Of a stretch of DNA of 39,574 bases, positions 24,794 to 31,752 are shown piece by piece. Every line of letters starts with the position of its first letter. The first letter of the stretch is position 1. The DNA is from Kineosporia sp. A_224 (GTDB lineage Bacteria > Actinomycetota > Actinomycetes > Actinomycetales > Kineosporiaceae): the NCBI RefSeq assembly GCF_002198655.1, contig NZ_MWLN01000168.1, positions 36,911 to 76,484 of the forward strand, given 5' to 3'. The notes beneath the pieces were generated by a model, which saw only the letters and a list, made by a program, of their open reading frames with translations, had not been told where the DNA came from and ran no database searches. Both the position numbers and the translations under genes were made by a program.

Positions 24794-25774
24794 ATGCATC
24801 GCCTCACCACCGCCCGCGGGTCGTCCCGCCGCGCGGTCCTCGCCGCAGCCCTCGGGGCCGGCCTGCTCACCCTCGCCGCCTGCGGCGGGTCCTCCTCGGC
24901 GGTCACCGCGGCGTCGTCCGCGGCCACGCCGTCCGCCGCGTCGTCGTCCGCACCCGCTGCCTTCCCGGTGACCGTCACCGGCCAGAACGGCCCGGTGACC
25001 CTCGACGCGCAGCCGTCGCACATCGTGTCGCTGTCCCCGACGGCGACCGAGGTGCTCTTCGCCATCGGCGCCGGCGCCCAGGTCACCGCCGTCGACGACC
25101 AGTCGAGCTACCCGACGGACGCCCCGAAGACGAAGCTCTCGGGGTTCCAGCCGAACGCCGAGGCGGTCGCGGGCTACAAGCCCGACCTCGTCATCGCGTC
25201 GAACGACGCGAACGGCCTCGTCGCCGCGCTCACCAAGCTCGACGTGCCCGTCCTCGTCCTCCCCGCGGCCGCGACGCTCGACGAGGCGTACGCCCAGTGG
25301 GCGACGATCGGGCAGGTCACCGGTCACGGCGACGACGCGACGAAGGTCGTCAAGGACACCCAGGACCGGATCGCCGCGGCGGTCGCCTCGGTGCCGGCGT
25401 CCGTGAAGGGCCAGAAGGTCTACCACGAGCTCGACAACACCTTCTACAGCGCGACGAGCGCGACGTTCATCGGCAGCATCTACACGCTGTTCGGCCTGAC
25501 GAACATCGCGGACGGCGCGAAGGACGCCTCGGGCGGGTACCCGCAGCTGAGCGCCGAGTACGTCGTCAAGCAGGCCCCGGACCTCATCGTCCTGGCGGAC
25601 ACCAAGTGCTGCCAGCAGTCGGCCGCGTCGCTCGCGAAGCGGCCCGGGTTCGACGGCATCCCCGCGGTGAAGAACGGGCGCGTCGTCGAGGGCGACGACG
25701 ACATCGCCTCCCGGTGGGGTCCGCGCGTCGCGGACTTCACGACGGCCGTCGCGAGCGAGCTGGCGGGGCAGTGA
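24794..25774 (+). CDS. btuF: Corrinoid ABC transporter substrate-binding lipoprotein BtuF
   Basis: 326-residue lipoprotein. The twin-arginine-like n-region SSRRAVLAAA leads to the lipobox TLAAC with the cysteine at residue 30, then an Ala/Ser linker. The mature part is a helical-backbone cobalamin/iron-siderophore-type binding protein: HIVSLSPTATEVLFAIGAGA, DDQSSYPTDAP, LSGFQPNAEAVAGYKPDLVI and the C-terminal GRVVEGDDDIASRWGPRVAD. Together with the riboswitch it is assigned to cobalamin or cobinamide. ATG 24794 is chosen for GGAG 5 nt upstream; ATG 24776 is an in-frame alternative without a site. First gene of the operon. Confidence 0.9.
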   Translation: MHRLTTARGSSRRAVLAAALGAGLLTLAACGGSSSAVTAASSAATPSAASSSAPAAFPVTVTGQNGPVTLDAQPSHIVSLSPTATEVLFAIGAGAQVTAVDDQSSYPTDAPKTKLSGFQPNAEAVAGYKPDLVIASNDANGLVAALTKLDVPVLVLPAAATLDEAYAQWATIGQVTGHGDDATKVVKDTQDRIAAAVASVPASVKGQKVYHELDNTFYSATSATFIGSIYTLFGLTNIADGAKDASGGYPQLSAEYVVKQAPDLIVLADTKCCQQSAASLAKRPGFDGIPAVKNGRVVEGDDDIASRWGPRVADFTTAVASELAGQ

Positions 25775-25807
25775 CGAGCGCAGGATGACCGTGCAGCAGT
25801 GAGCCTG

Positions 25808-25845
25808 CGGCCGGTCGGCCGTCCAGCAGGGCGGCCGACCGGCCG
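25808..25845 (+). terminator. Intra-operon hairpin between btuF and btuC
   Basis: A perfect 14-bp stem CGGCCGGTCGGCCG / CGGCCGACCGGCCG with a 10-nt loop begins 34 nt after the btuF stop. A weaker stem GCGGACC / GGTCCGC follows at 25862-25884. Expected to protect btuF mRNA or attenuate transcription into btuC. Confidence 0.6.
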
Positions 25846-25904
25846 AGGTACCAGAAGTGGGGCGGACCGCAGGAGCCGGTCCGCCGGCAGAGCAGGAGCG
25901 GGAC

Positions 25905-26939
25905 ATGGACGTCGTGCGACGCCAGCGCGCCGCGGCCCTCGTGGTCGCCGGTGCCCTGCTGCTCGTCGCCGTCCTCGTCGCGACGAGCCGCGGCGTGACG
26001 CCGCTGCCGACGTCCGGGATCCTCTCCACGCTCCTCGACCGGATCGGGGTCGAGGTCGGCACCCCGCTCGGCGAGATCGACGCCCGGGTGCTGCTCGACA
26101 TCCGGCTGCCCCGGGTGCTCCTCGTGGCCCTCGTCGGCGGCGTCCTCGCGCTGGCGGGCGCCTCGTACCAGGGCGTCTTCCGCAACCCGCTCGCCGACCC
26201 GTACCTGCTCGGCGCGGCGGCCGGCGCGGGGCTCGGTGCGACGCTCGTCATCGCGTTCGTGCCGCAGGGCTTCGGCCCGCTCGGCACCCTGCCGATCGCC
26301 GCGTTCGTCGGCGCGCTCACCGGTGTCGCGCTCGCGTACGGGCTCGGGACCGCGGCCGGCCGCGGCCAGTCGGGCAGCGCCACGCTGCTGCTCGCCGGGG
26401 TCGCCGTCAGCTCGTTCCTCACGGCCCTGCAGACGCTCGTGCAGCAGGCCCACACCGACAACCTCCGCCAGGTCTACGGCTGGATCCTCGGCCAGCTCGG
26501 GACGGCGGACTGGCCGCAGCTCGTCATGGTGCTGCCGTACATGGCGGTCTCGACGGTCGTCATGCTCGCCTCGGCCCGCGCCCTCGACGTCCTCGCGGTC
26601 GGCGACGACGAGGCGACGACGCTCGGCGTCCGGCCGCGCCGGGTCCGGTTCGCGGTGCTCGTCGCGGCCTCGCTCGGGACGGCGGCCGCGGTCGCCGTGA
26701 GCGGCCTCATCGGCTTCGTCGGGCTGGTCGTCCCGCACATCGTCCGCCGGCTCGCGGGTGGCTCGTACCGCACGGTGCTGCCGGTCTCGCTGCTCGGCGG
26801 CGCGGCCTTCCTCGTGCTCGCGGACCTGTTGGCGCGCACCGTCATCGCGCCTGGGGAGCTGCCGATCGGCGTCGTCACCGCGTTCGTCGGAGCCCCGTTC
26901 TTCGCGGCGCTGCTCCGGGTCGGCGGGGGGTCGTCCTGA
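25905..26939 (+). CDS. btuC: Corrinoid ABC transporter permease BtuC
   Basis: 344-residue FecCD/BtuC-type permease with about ten helices. Family landmarks are DIRLPRVLLVALVGGVLALA, GASYQGVFRNPLADPYLLG, LLLAGVAVSSFLTALQTLV, the ATPase-contact region DVLAVGDDEATTLGVRPRRV, and the ending SGLIGFVGLVVPHIVRRLAG. It forms the membrane channel for corrinoid uptake with BtuD. Start at ATG 25905 with AGGAG at 6 nt. Its stop codon shares one base with the btuD start (TGATG). Confidence 0.93.
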   Translation: MDVVRRQRAAALVVAGALLLVAVLVATSRGVTPLPTSGILSTLLDRIGVEVGTPLGEIDARVLLDIRLPRVLLVALVGGVLALAGASYQGVFRNPLADPYLLGAAAGAGLGATLVIAFVPQGFGPLGTLPIAAFVGALTGVALAYGLGTAAGRGQSGSATLLLAGVAVSSFLTALQTLVQQAHTDNLRQVYGWILGQLGTADWPQLVMVLPYMAVSTVVMLASARALDVLAVGDDEATTLGVRPRRVRFAVLVAASLGTAAAVAVSGLIGFVGLVVPHIVRRLAGGSYRTVLPVSLLGGAAFLVLADLLARTVIAPGELPIGVVTAFVGAPFFAALLRVGGGSS

Positions 26940-27835
26940 TGCGGCTGCGGCTGCGCGAGCGCGCCGCGCCGCCGGGGCCGCCGACGACGTGGGGCGGGGC
27001 CCTGCTCGAGGTGCAGGGCGTCGGTGTCACCCTCGGCCGGGCCCGGGTCCTCGAAGGGGTCGACCTCACGGTCGAGCCCCGCCGCTGGACCGCGATCGTC
27101 GGCCCGAACGGCGCCGGCAAGTCGACCCTGCTGCGCGTCGTCGCCGGTCTGCAGAAGCACGACGGCCGGGTGCTCGTCGACGGTGCGGACGTCGGCCGGC
27201 TCGCCCCGCGCGACCGCGCCGCCCGGATCGGCTACGCGCCGCAGGTCCCCGTGCTGCCCGACGGGGTCGCCGTCCGGGAGTACGTCCTGCTCGGCCGGAC
27301 GCCGTACCACCCGCTGCTGTCCTCGGCCCGGGACGCCGACCGCGAGATCGCGCAGGACGCGCTCGACCGGCTCGACCTCGGGCCCCTCGCCGACCGCCCG
27401 CTGCGCACGCTCTCGGGGGGCGAGCGGCAGCGGGCGGTCCTCGCCCGGGCCCTCGCGCAGCAGCCGCGGCTCCTCCTGCTCGACGAGCCGACGGCCGCGC
27501 TCGACCTCGGGCACGCCCAGCAGCTCCTCGAGCTCGTCGACGAGCTGCGCCGGGAGGACGGGCTCACGGTCCTCAGCACCCTGCACGACCTCGCCCTCGC
27601 CGGGCAGTACGCCGAGCGGCTCGTCCTTCTCGACAGCGGCCGCGTCGTCGCGGCCGGCGCTCCCGGCGAGGTGCTCACGTCGTCCGTGCTCGCCCGGCAC
27701 TACGGGGCGACCGCCGAGGTCGTCGAAGGTCCCGACGGGCTGCGGGTGCACCCGGTGCGGCCGGCGCGGCCGGTGCGGGCGGGGGAGCCGTGCCCGTCGG
27801 TGCCGTCGGCGGACGACGGTCCGGCGCAGCCGTGA
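26939..27835 (+). CDS. btuD: Corrinoid ABC transporter ATPase BtuD
   Basis: 298-residue ABC ATPase. Walker A GPNGAGKSTLLRVV, Q-loop RIGYAPQVP, signature LSGGERQRAVLARALA, Walker B LLLLDEPTAALDLG and the switch histidine in STLHDLALAGQYAE are all intact. A basic 25-residue N-terminal lead and a Pro/Arg-rich C-terminal tail are not part of the fold. ATG 26939 overlaps the btuC stop. The stop overlaps the cbiZ start in GTGA, so the operon is tightly coupled. Confidence 0.93.
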   Translation: MRLRLRERAAPPGPPTTWGGALLEVQGVGVTLGRARVLEGVDLTVEPRRWTAIVGPNGAGKSTLLRVVAGLQKHDGRVLVDGADVGRLAPRDRAARIGYAPQVPVLPDGVAVREYVLLGRTPYHPLLSSARDADREIAQDALDRLDLGPLADRPLRTLSGGERQRAVLARALAQQPRLLLLDEPTAALDLGHAQQLLELVDELRREDGLTVLSTLHDLALAGQYAERLVLLDSGRVVAAGAPGEVLTSSVLARHYGATAEVVEGPDGLRVHPVRPARPVRAGEPCPSVPSADDGPAQP

Positions 27836-28614
27836 CCGCGCCCGGCGTGCGCAGCGGTCCTGCTCCCGCCGCGGTCGGTGGCCCGGTGGCCGGTGACCCG
27901 GCGGGTGCGGCCGGCGTCCGGCTCGTGGAGCGTGAGGAGGGCGGCCGGCGCTGGCCCGTGCTGCTCTGGGCGCCCGGACCCGGCTGGCGGATGGTCTCGA
28001 CCGCCGTCGTCGGCGGCGGCATCGGGCCGCGGGCCTGGTGGCTCAACGCCAAGGTGGCCATGGACTACCACCACCCCGACCCGGCCGCGCACGTCCTGGA
28101 GATCGCCGCGGCGGTCGGTGCGGCGGGCGGCCCCGAGGGTGACGCGCCCGGCGTCGGGATGCTCACGGCCGCGGACGTCACGCGCTGGACCTGCGCCCAG
28201 GAGCAGGACGTCACAGCGGTCGCGACCGTCGGTCTCGGGCTACCGGTGTGGGCCGCCGCCGACGACGCGACGGTCCGCCGCGAGACGGGGACGATCAACG
28301 TCCTCGTGCGGCTGCCGGTGGCGCTGTCGGACGCGGCGCTCGTCAACGCGGTCGTCACGGCGACCGAGGCGAAGACGCAGGCGCTCGTCGAGGCCGGCGT
28401 GCCCGGCAGCGGGACGTCGTCCGACGCGGTCTGCGTCGCGTGCCCGGAGCCGGGGCGGGGCGGGGGCCCGGGCGTCGAGGAGTACGGCGGGCCGCGCTCG
28501 CAGTGGGGGCTGCGCGTCGCCCGTGCCGTGCACCGTGCGGTCGCGCTCGGCACCGCGGACTGGACGTCCCGGCACCCGGACGGCGACCCGCACCGGCGGT
28601 GGCCGCGCGCCTGA
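27832..28614 (+). CDS. cbiZ: Adenosylcobinamide amidohydrolase CbiZ
   Basis: 260-residue enzyme that cleaves the aminopropanol side chain of adenosylcobinamide to give adenosylcobyric acid, letting the cell re-enter cobalamin synthesis with scavenged corrinoids. Typical segments are WRMVSTAVVGGGIGPRAWWL, TGTINVLVRLPVALSDAALV, NAVVTATEAKTQAL and GSGTSSDAVCVACPEPG. A disordered Pro/Ala N-terminus of about 30 residues precedes the domain. The GTG start overlaps the btuD stop. Its place behind the transporter suggests that incomplete or foreign corrinoids are imported and remodelled. Confidence 0.92.
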   Translation: MTAPGVRSGPAPAAVGGPVAGDPAGAAGVRLVEREEGGRRWPVLLWAPGPGWRMVSTAVVGGGIGPRAWWLNAKVAMDYHHPDPAAHVLEIAAAVGAAGGPEGDAPGVGMLTAADVTRWTCAQEQDVTAVATVGLGLPVWAAADDATVRRETGTINVLVRLPVALSDAALVNAVVTATEAKTQALVEAGVPGSGTSSDAVCVACPEPGRGGGPGVEEYGGPRSQWGLRVARAVHRAVALGTADWTSRHPDGDPHRRWPRA

Positions 28615-28662
28615 GGTGCGGTACCCGGGCCGGCCGGTGCGCCGTCGGGCCCTGGGGCGCGG

Positions 28663-29733
28663 TCAGACCCGCAGGTGCTGCACGCCCGACCATCCGGGGT
28701 CGTGCTCGGCCTGGACCCGCACCCGGCCCTGGGACCAGCCGACGACCGCCGCCTCGAGCTGCTCGACCGCGGGCGTCGTGCCGTCGACGTAGAAGTGCAG
28801 AAGGCGCGTGCCGCCGCTCGTCTCGTGCGCGACGAGCCGCCCGCAGCCCTCGAGCCGCCCGGCGAGGTGGTCCTCGAACCTGCGCAGCTCGGCGAGGCCG
28901 TCCGGCCCGGGCAGCCCTTCGGGGGTCTGGTCGGTGTAGGGGACGACCACGCCGGCGTGGGTGTCGAAGTGCGGCGCGGTGACGGCCTTGAGCGGCACCT
29001 GGGTGCTCGCGACGAGCGGTGTCCCGTCGTGCCGGACGCCGTGCAGGAGCACCCAGGTCGGGCCGCCGTCCGCGTCGGTGTACTGCTCGCGCAGCTGCCG
29101 GACGACGCTGCGCAGGCCGGGGAGCGGGACCGGGTCGAGCGGCGGGACAGTCGTCGTCCCGATCTCCCGGACCCACAGCTCGACCTCGGTCTCGCCGATC
29201 GTCGCGTCGAGCATGAGGAACGCCGCCAGCCGCCGGACGTCCTCGTCGAGGTCGGCGAAGTCGGGATGGTGCACGGTCACGTCGACGACCGGTCCCTCGA
29301 CCCGGGCCGCGATCGTCGCCCGTGCGACGTCGATCCGGGCACCGCCGACGCCGAGGGTCAGCCGGCCGTCCGGCGCCGTGGCCCGCCGGGAGTCGCCGTA
29401 CTCCCACGTCGCGTCCGGCTCCGGCGCGGCGAGCAGCCAGCGCCGGGCGACCGCCCGCAGCGCCGGGTCGCCCTCGGGGGTCACGACGAGGACGTGCCGG
29501 CTGCCGCCGTCGGCGGCCTCCGCACCGGCCGCGAGCTCCCAGCTGAGGGCCCCGTCGATGGCGTGGACGCGCTTGCTCACGGCGTCGGTGATCCGCTCGG
29601 GTGCCCTGTCGTCGATCGCCTCAGCGGTCTCGCGGGCCCCGGTCGTGCGCCACCAGTGCCAGAAGTCGTCGATCGCCAGTGCCTGCGCCCGGGCGACCGA
29701 CTCCGGGGACTTGCGCCGCGAGAACAGGCCCAT
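28663..29733 (-). CDS. DUF695-domain protein
   Basis: 356-residue soluble protein with no signal peptide. The C-terminal 90 residues match the DUF695 pattern (LRRFEDHLAGRLEGCGRLVA, ETSGGTRLLHFYVDGT, VRVQAEHDPGWSGV). The N-terminal two thirds starts with a basic MGLFSRRKSPESVARAQ segment, then FWHWWRTTGARETAEAI, and resembles other DUF695-associated regions of unknown function. Start at ATG 29733. It is downstream of the P-loop kinase on the same strand, 64 bp away. No biochemical role can be assigned. Confidence 0.8.
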   Translation of the reverse strand: MGLFSRRKSPESVARAQALAIDDFWHWWRTTGARETAEAIDDRAPERITDAVSKRVHAIDGALSWELAAGAEAADGGSRHVLVVTPEGDPALRAVARRWLLAAPEPDATWEYGDSRRATAPDGRLTLGVGGARIDVARATIAARVEGPVVDVTVHHPDFADLDEDVRRLAAFLMLDATIGETEVELWVREIGTTTVPPLDPVPLPGLRSVVRQLREQYTDADGGPTWVLLHGVRHDGTPLVASTQVPLKAVTAPHFDTHAGVVVPYTDQTPEGLPGPDGLAELRRFEDHLAGRLEGCGRLVAHETSGGTRLLHFYVDGTTPAVEQLEAAVVGWSQGRVRVQAEHDPGWSGVQHLRV

Positions 29734-29772
29734 GATCCGGAGACTAACCCTTCGCCCGGGACGGCACGCCGG

Positions 29773-29810
29773 TGTCCGTCAGGAGACCGACTGTCTGTCA
29801 GGAGACCGAC
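29773..29810. repeat. 19-bp tandem duplication across a stop codon
   Basis: TGTCCGTCAGGAGACCGAC (29773-29791) is followed directly by the same sequence with one change (29792-29810). The second copy contains the stop codon of the P-loop protein, and the first supplies an in-phase-shifted duplicate of it downstream. Confidence 0.85.
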
Positions 29811-30334
29811 GGCGGCCAACGATGCCGGCGCCACGCGGCCCACGTCACGAAACCGGCAGGAGGGTCGTCGACGGGTTCAGTGCCGTCGAGCTCTCCCGGG
29901 GTAGGGACGGCGAAGCCGGCGGCCCACCGGGCGAGCTCCTCGTCGGACATGGGCCACGTCGTGTGCGGCTCCGCCCGTTGGCGACGGTCGAGTCGCGTCC
30001 GCTGCTCGCCCGGGGTGAGCTCGACGTACAACATCTCCACCGTCGCGCCCAGCTCGGCCGCGGCGTGCCGCAGGGCGGACCGCTCGTCCCGGCTCCACAG
30101 GCCGAAGTCGATCACGACGTCGTTGCCGAGCGCGAGGGCGCGCAGGCCGAGCTCGACGAGCCGACCCCCGATCACGTCCGAGGCGGCCGGCGGGTTCTCG
30201 GTGCCGTAGAGCGCCTTCACCCACTCGTCCCTCGTGAGACGAAGCGCCCCCCGTTCGGCCTCGATGCCCCGGGCGGCGGTGGTCTTGCCGGTGCCGGGGA
30301 GTCCCACGGTGAGGAAGAGCGTCGGTCGCCGCAT
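29798..30334 (-). CDS. P-loop kinase-like protein, AAA_33 / polynucleotide-kinase-like
   Basis: 178-residue single-domain ATP-binding protein. Walker A is FLTVGLPGTGKTTAARG at residues 5-21, then the RDEW motif in ALRLTRDEWVKALYG. A strand VVIDFGLWSRDERSAL and the Arg-rich lid EQRTRLDRRQRAE follow. The layout (GxPGxGKxT, xRDDx, xSDxxxxxxxR, lid) is that of AAA_33 proteins including the kinase half of T4 polynucleotide kinase and zeta-like kinases. The true substrate is unknown. Two adjacent ATGs (30337, 30334); the second has AGGA at better spacing. It begins 112 nt downstream of the tRNA pair on the same strand. The C-terminus (WPPSVS) lies in the 19-bp duplication. Confidence 0.75.
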   Translation of the reverse strand: MRRPTLFLTVGLPGTGKTTAARGIEAERGALRLTRDEWVKALYGTENPPAASDVIGGRLVELGLRALALGNDVVIDFGLWSRDERSALRHAAAELGATVEMLYVELTPGEQRTRLDRRQRAEPHTTWPMSDEELARWAAGFAVPTPGELDGTEPVDDPPAGFVTWAAWRRHRWPPSVS

Positions 30335-30445
30335 CATCAGTCCTGTCCGAGAAGGTCGTCCCGCGAGGGTGCCAGTGAGCAGGTCACCCGCGACCGAGAA
30401 GCTCCTGCCGACAGCCGCATCGATCGAGGGGACGGCAGCGTTCGG

Positions 30446-30519
30446 TGCCGCGGGCGGGAGTCGAACCCGCACCGGCCAGGCCCTCGACCTGGTGCCTCTA
30501 CCTGTTGGGCTACCGCGGC
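30446..30519 (-). tRNA. tRNA with GAG anticodon, class I, C33
   Basis: Full cloverleaf of 74 nt: acceptor GCCGCGG / CCGCGGC (seven perfect pairs), T8, D-arm GCC-CAACAGGTAGA-GGC, anticodon stem CCAGG / CCTGG with loop TCGAGGG, a 5-nt variable loop CCGGT, T-arm GCGGG-TTCGACT-CCCGC, and A73. The anticodon position reads GAG (leucine code), but there is no long variable arm as in bacterial tRNA-Leu, and position 33 is C instead of the near-invariant U. CCA is not encoded (CCG follows A73). Identity is therefore uncertain; it may be a non-canonical or decaying tRNA. Confidence 0.8.
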
Positions 30520-30520
30520 G

Positions 30521-30594
30521 TACCCCCGGATGGAGTCGAACCATCACCGTCCCGGGTCTGAGCCGGGTGCCTCTACCAGTTGGGCCACGGGGGC
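30521..30594 (-). tRNA. tRNA with CAG anticodon, class I
   Basis: Full 74-nt cloverleaf: acceptor GCCCCCG / CGGGGGT (G1-T72 wobble), T8, D-arm GCC-CAACTGGTAGA-GGC, anticodon stem CCCGG / CCGGG with loop CTCAGAC (U33 present, anticodon CAG), variable loop ACGGT, T-arm GATGG-TTCGACT-CCATC, A73. The D-arm is nearly identical to that of the next tRNA, which begins only one nucleotide after A73, so no CCA is encoded. A leucine anticodon on a class I body is not normal for bacterial tRNA-Leu; amino acid identity is uncertain. Confidence 0.8.
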
Positions 30595-30679
30595 GTGCAG
30601 GACCCGGTCCGTGTGCTGCGGCAGGGTGCCGAGCGCGGTCGTGGCGCTCGACGGTGGGTCCGTGGCCCGTCCGTGAGGA

Positions 30680-30742
30680 TCAGGCGCGAGCCGTCGAGCG
30701 CCGGCGAAGCAGCGCGGCGAGAAGTCGACGGGTGCGGGACAT
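30680..30742 (-). CDS. Possible leaderless 20-residue basic peptide
   Basis: An ATG at 30742, followed by 20 codons and TGA, encodes a strongly basic peptide (starts MSRTRRLLAALLRRR). It lies 6 nt downstream of a -10 hexamer TACGGT, so the ATG would be at the 5' end of the transcript that runs on into the tRNA pair 86 nt later. It may be a leader peptide or coincidence; no homologue is recognised. Confidence 0.3.
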   Translation of the reverse strand: MSRTRRLLAALLRRRSTARA

Positions 30743-30748
30743 GGCACG

Positions 30749-30778
30749 ACCGTAGGGAGCGCCGCCCCGCCCCCGCAA
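30749..30778 (-). promoter_or_regulatory. Promoter upstream of the tRNA pair
   Basis: Minus-strand -35 TTGCGG (30773-30778) and -10 TACGGT (30749-30754) are spaced 18 nt. Transcription would start about 30743, at the micro-ORF ATG, and continue through both tRNAs and possibly the P-loop gene. It lies just after the stop of the chimeric immunity gene. Confidence 0.5.
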
Positions 30779-30801
30779 CGGGTTTCCGTGCCGGCCGGTC
30801 G

Positions 30802-31752
30802 CTACCTCGGCGCCGACCAGTCGAGCCGGGTCATCCGCCGGTGCAGGCCGGTGACCCACCGGCGCAGCGCGTCGGGCATGACGTACGACCCGAGGGCCTC
30901 GACGTCCGCCCTGAGCGTCGCGTCGTCCGAGGCGAGCAACCGGACCAGCTGGTCCGCGGCCCGCTCCCGTACCGCGGCCGGCGTGGAGCTGTTGTAGTTG
31001 CGCTCGGCGACCCAGCGGTTGCCGTCCAGCGCGCCGTAGTCCTGCCCCAGGTAGCCACCGAGGAGCAGCGGTAGGTCGGGGTAGCGCTCCCGGGTGCCCA
31101 CGGGCAGGTGCTTCTCCGGGTACGCCGTCGCGACGTAGGGCCGGCGGGTCTCCCGGTCGCGGCGCATGACGACGACGCAGCCGGTCGCCGCGTGCCGCGC
31201 CGGCTCGGGGGCCGACCCCGGACCGGCCCGCCGGTACGCCTGCACCTCCTCGCCGGAGAGGTAGTGGCCGACGGGCCGTCCGAGGTCGGCGTAGAGATGC
31301 AGGCGCCACGGCCCGGACGGGTCGTCGGACCACGCCCGCAGCAGGGACTCGTTGGCGCGCAGCACCTGGGTCGCCGCGTCGTTGCCCGTCTCCCGGTCGG
31401 TGAAGCGGGACGCTCGCGGCGGCAGGCAGCCGTCACCGTTGATCGTCTGCGGCTTGCGGTGCGGGAAGAACTCCGTCAGGTGCTCCCCGAGATAGCGGAG
31501 CCACCCGGCGGCGGTTCCTCCTGCTGGTAGCCCGACATGAAGGCCGAGGAGGTCGAGGGCGGCTTCGTCGTCGCCTGCGGACATGACGTCGAGAGCCCGG
31601 GAGATGTCCCCGCGGAGCTCCTCGAGGGCCTCGTCCGGCCATCGGAAGACGACCGACTCCGGGACTGAGTCGGGGTCGAGGGCGTGGACCTCGCTGCCGG
31701 GTGCGTAGCCGCTCAGCAGGAAGCGCAGGCGGGGGTAGGCAGAGCTGATCAC
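30802..31752 (-). CDS. Immunity / RNase-toxin-fragment / immunity chimera
   Basis: 316-residue cytoplasmic protein directly following the toxin gene (GTGA overlap), thus in the place of its immunity gene. Residues 1-95 (SAYPRLRFLLSGYAPGSE ... AAGWLRYLGEHL) resemble contact-dependent-inhibition immunity proteins. Residues about 108-212 match the second half of an RNase A-like CdiA-CT toxin (PPRASRFTDRETGND, LYADLGRPVGHYLSGEE, CVVVMRRDRETRRPYVATAY) but lack the N-terminal catalytic-histidine part. Residues 223-316 (ERYPDLPLLLGGYLGQDYGA ... SYVMPDALRRWVTGLHRR) again look like a CdiI-type immunity protein. The simplest reading is an orphan toxin-immunity cassette fused in frame to the cognate immunity gene. 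Domain assignments rest on motif memory only. Confidence 0.7.
   Translation of the reverse strand: MISSAYPRLRFLLSGYAPGSEVHALDPDSVPESVVFRWPDEALEELRGDISRALDVMSAGDDEAALDLLGLHVGLPAGGTAAGWLRYLGEHLTEFFPHRKPQTINGDGCLPPRASRFTDRETGNDAATQVLRANESLLRAWSDDPSGPWRLHLYADLGRPVGHYLSGEEVQAYRRAGPGSAPEPARHAATGCVVVMRRDRETRRPYVATAYPEKHLPVGTRERYPDLPLLLGGYLGQDYGALDGNRWVAERNYNSSTPAAVRERAADQLVRLLASDDATLRADVEALGSYVMPDALRRWVTGLHRRMTRLDWSAPR

Noticed and set aside
30544-30747. Short frames across the tRNA pair that read like protein (for example APVAQLVEAPGSDPGR)
   Set aside because: These are translations of tRNA genes, a well-known annotation artefact; the cloverleaves explain the sequence.
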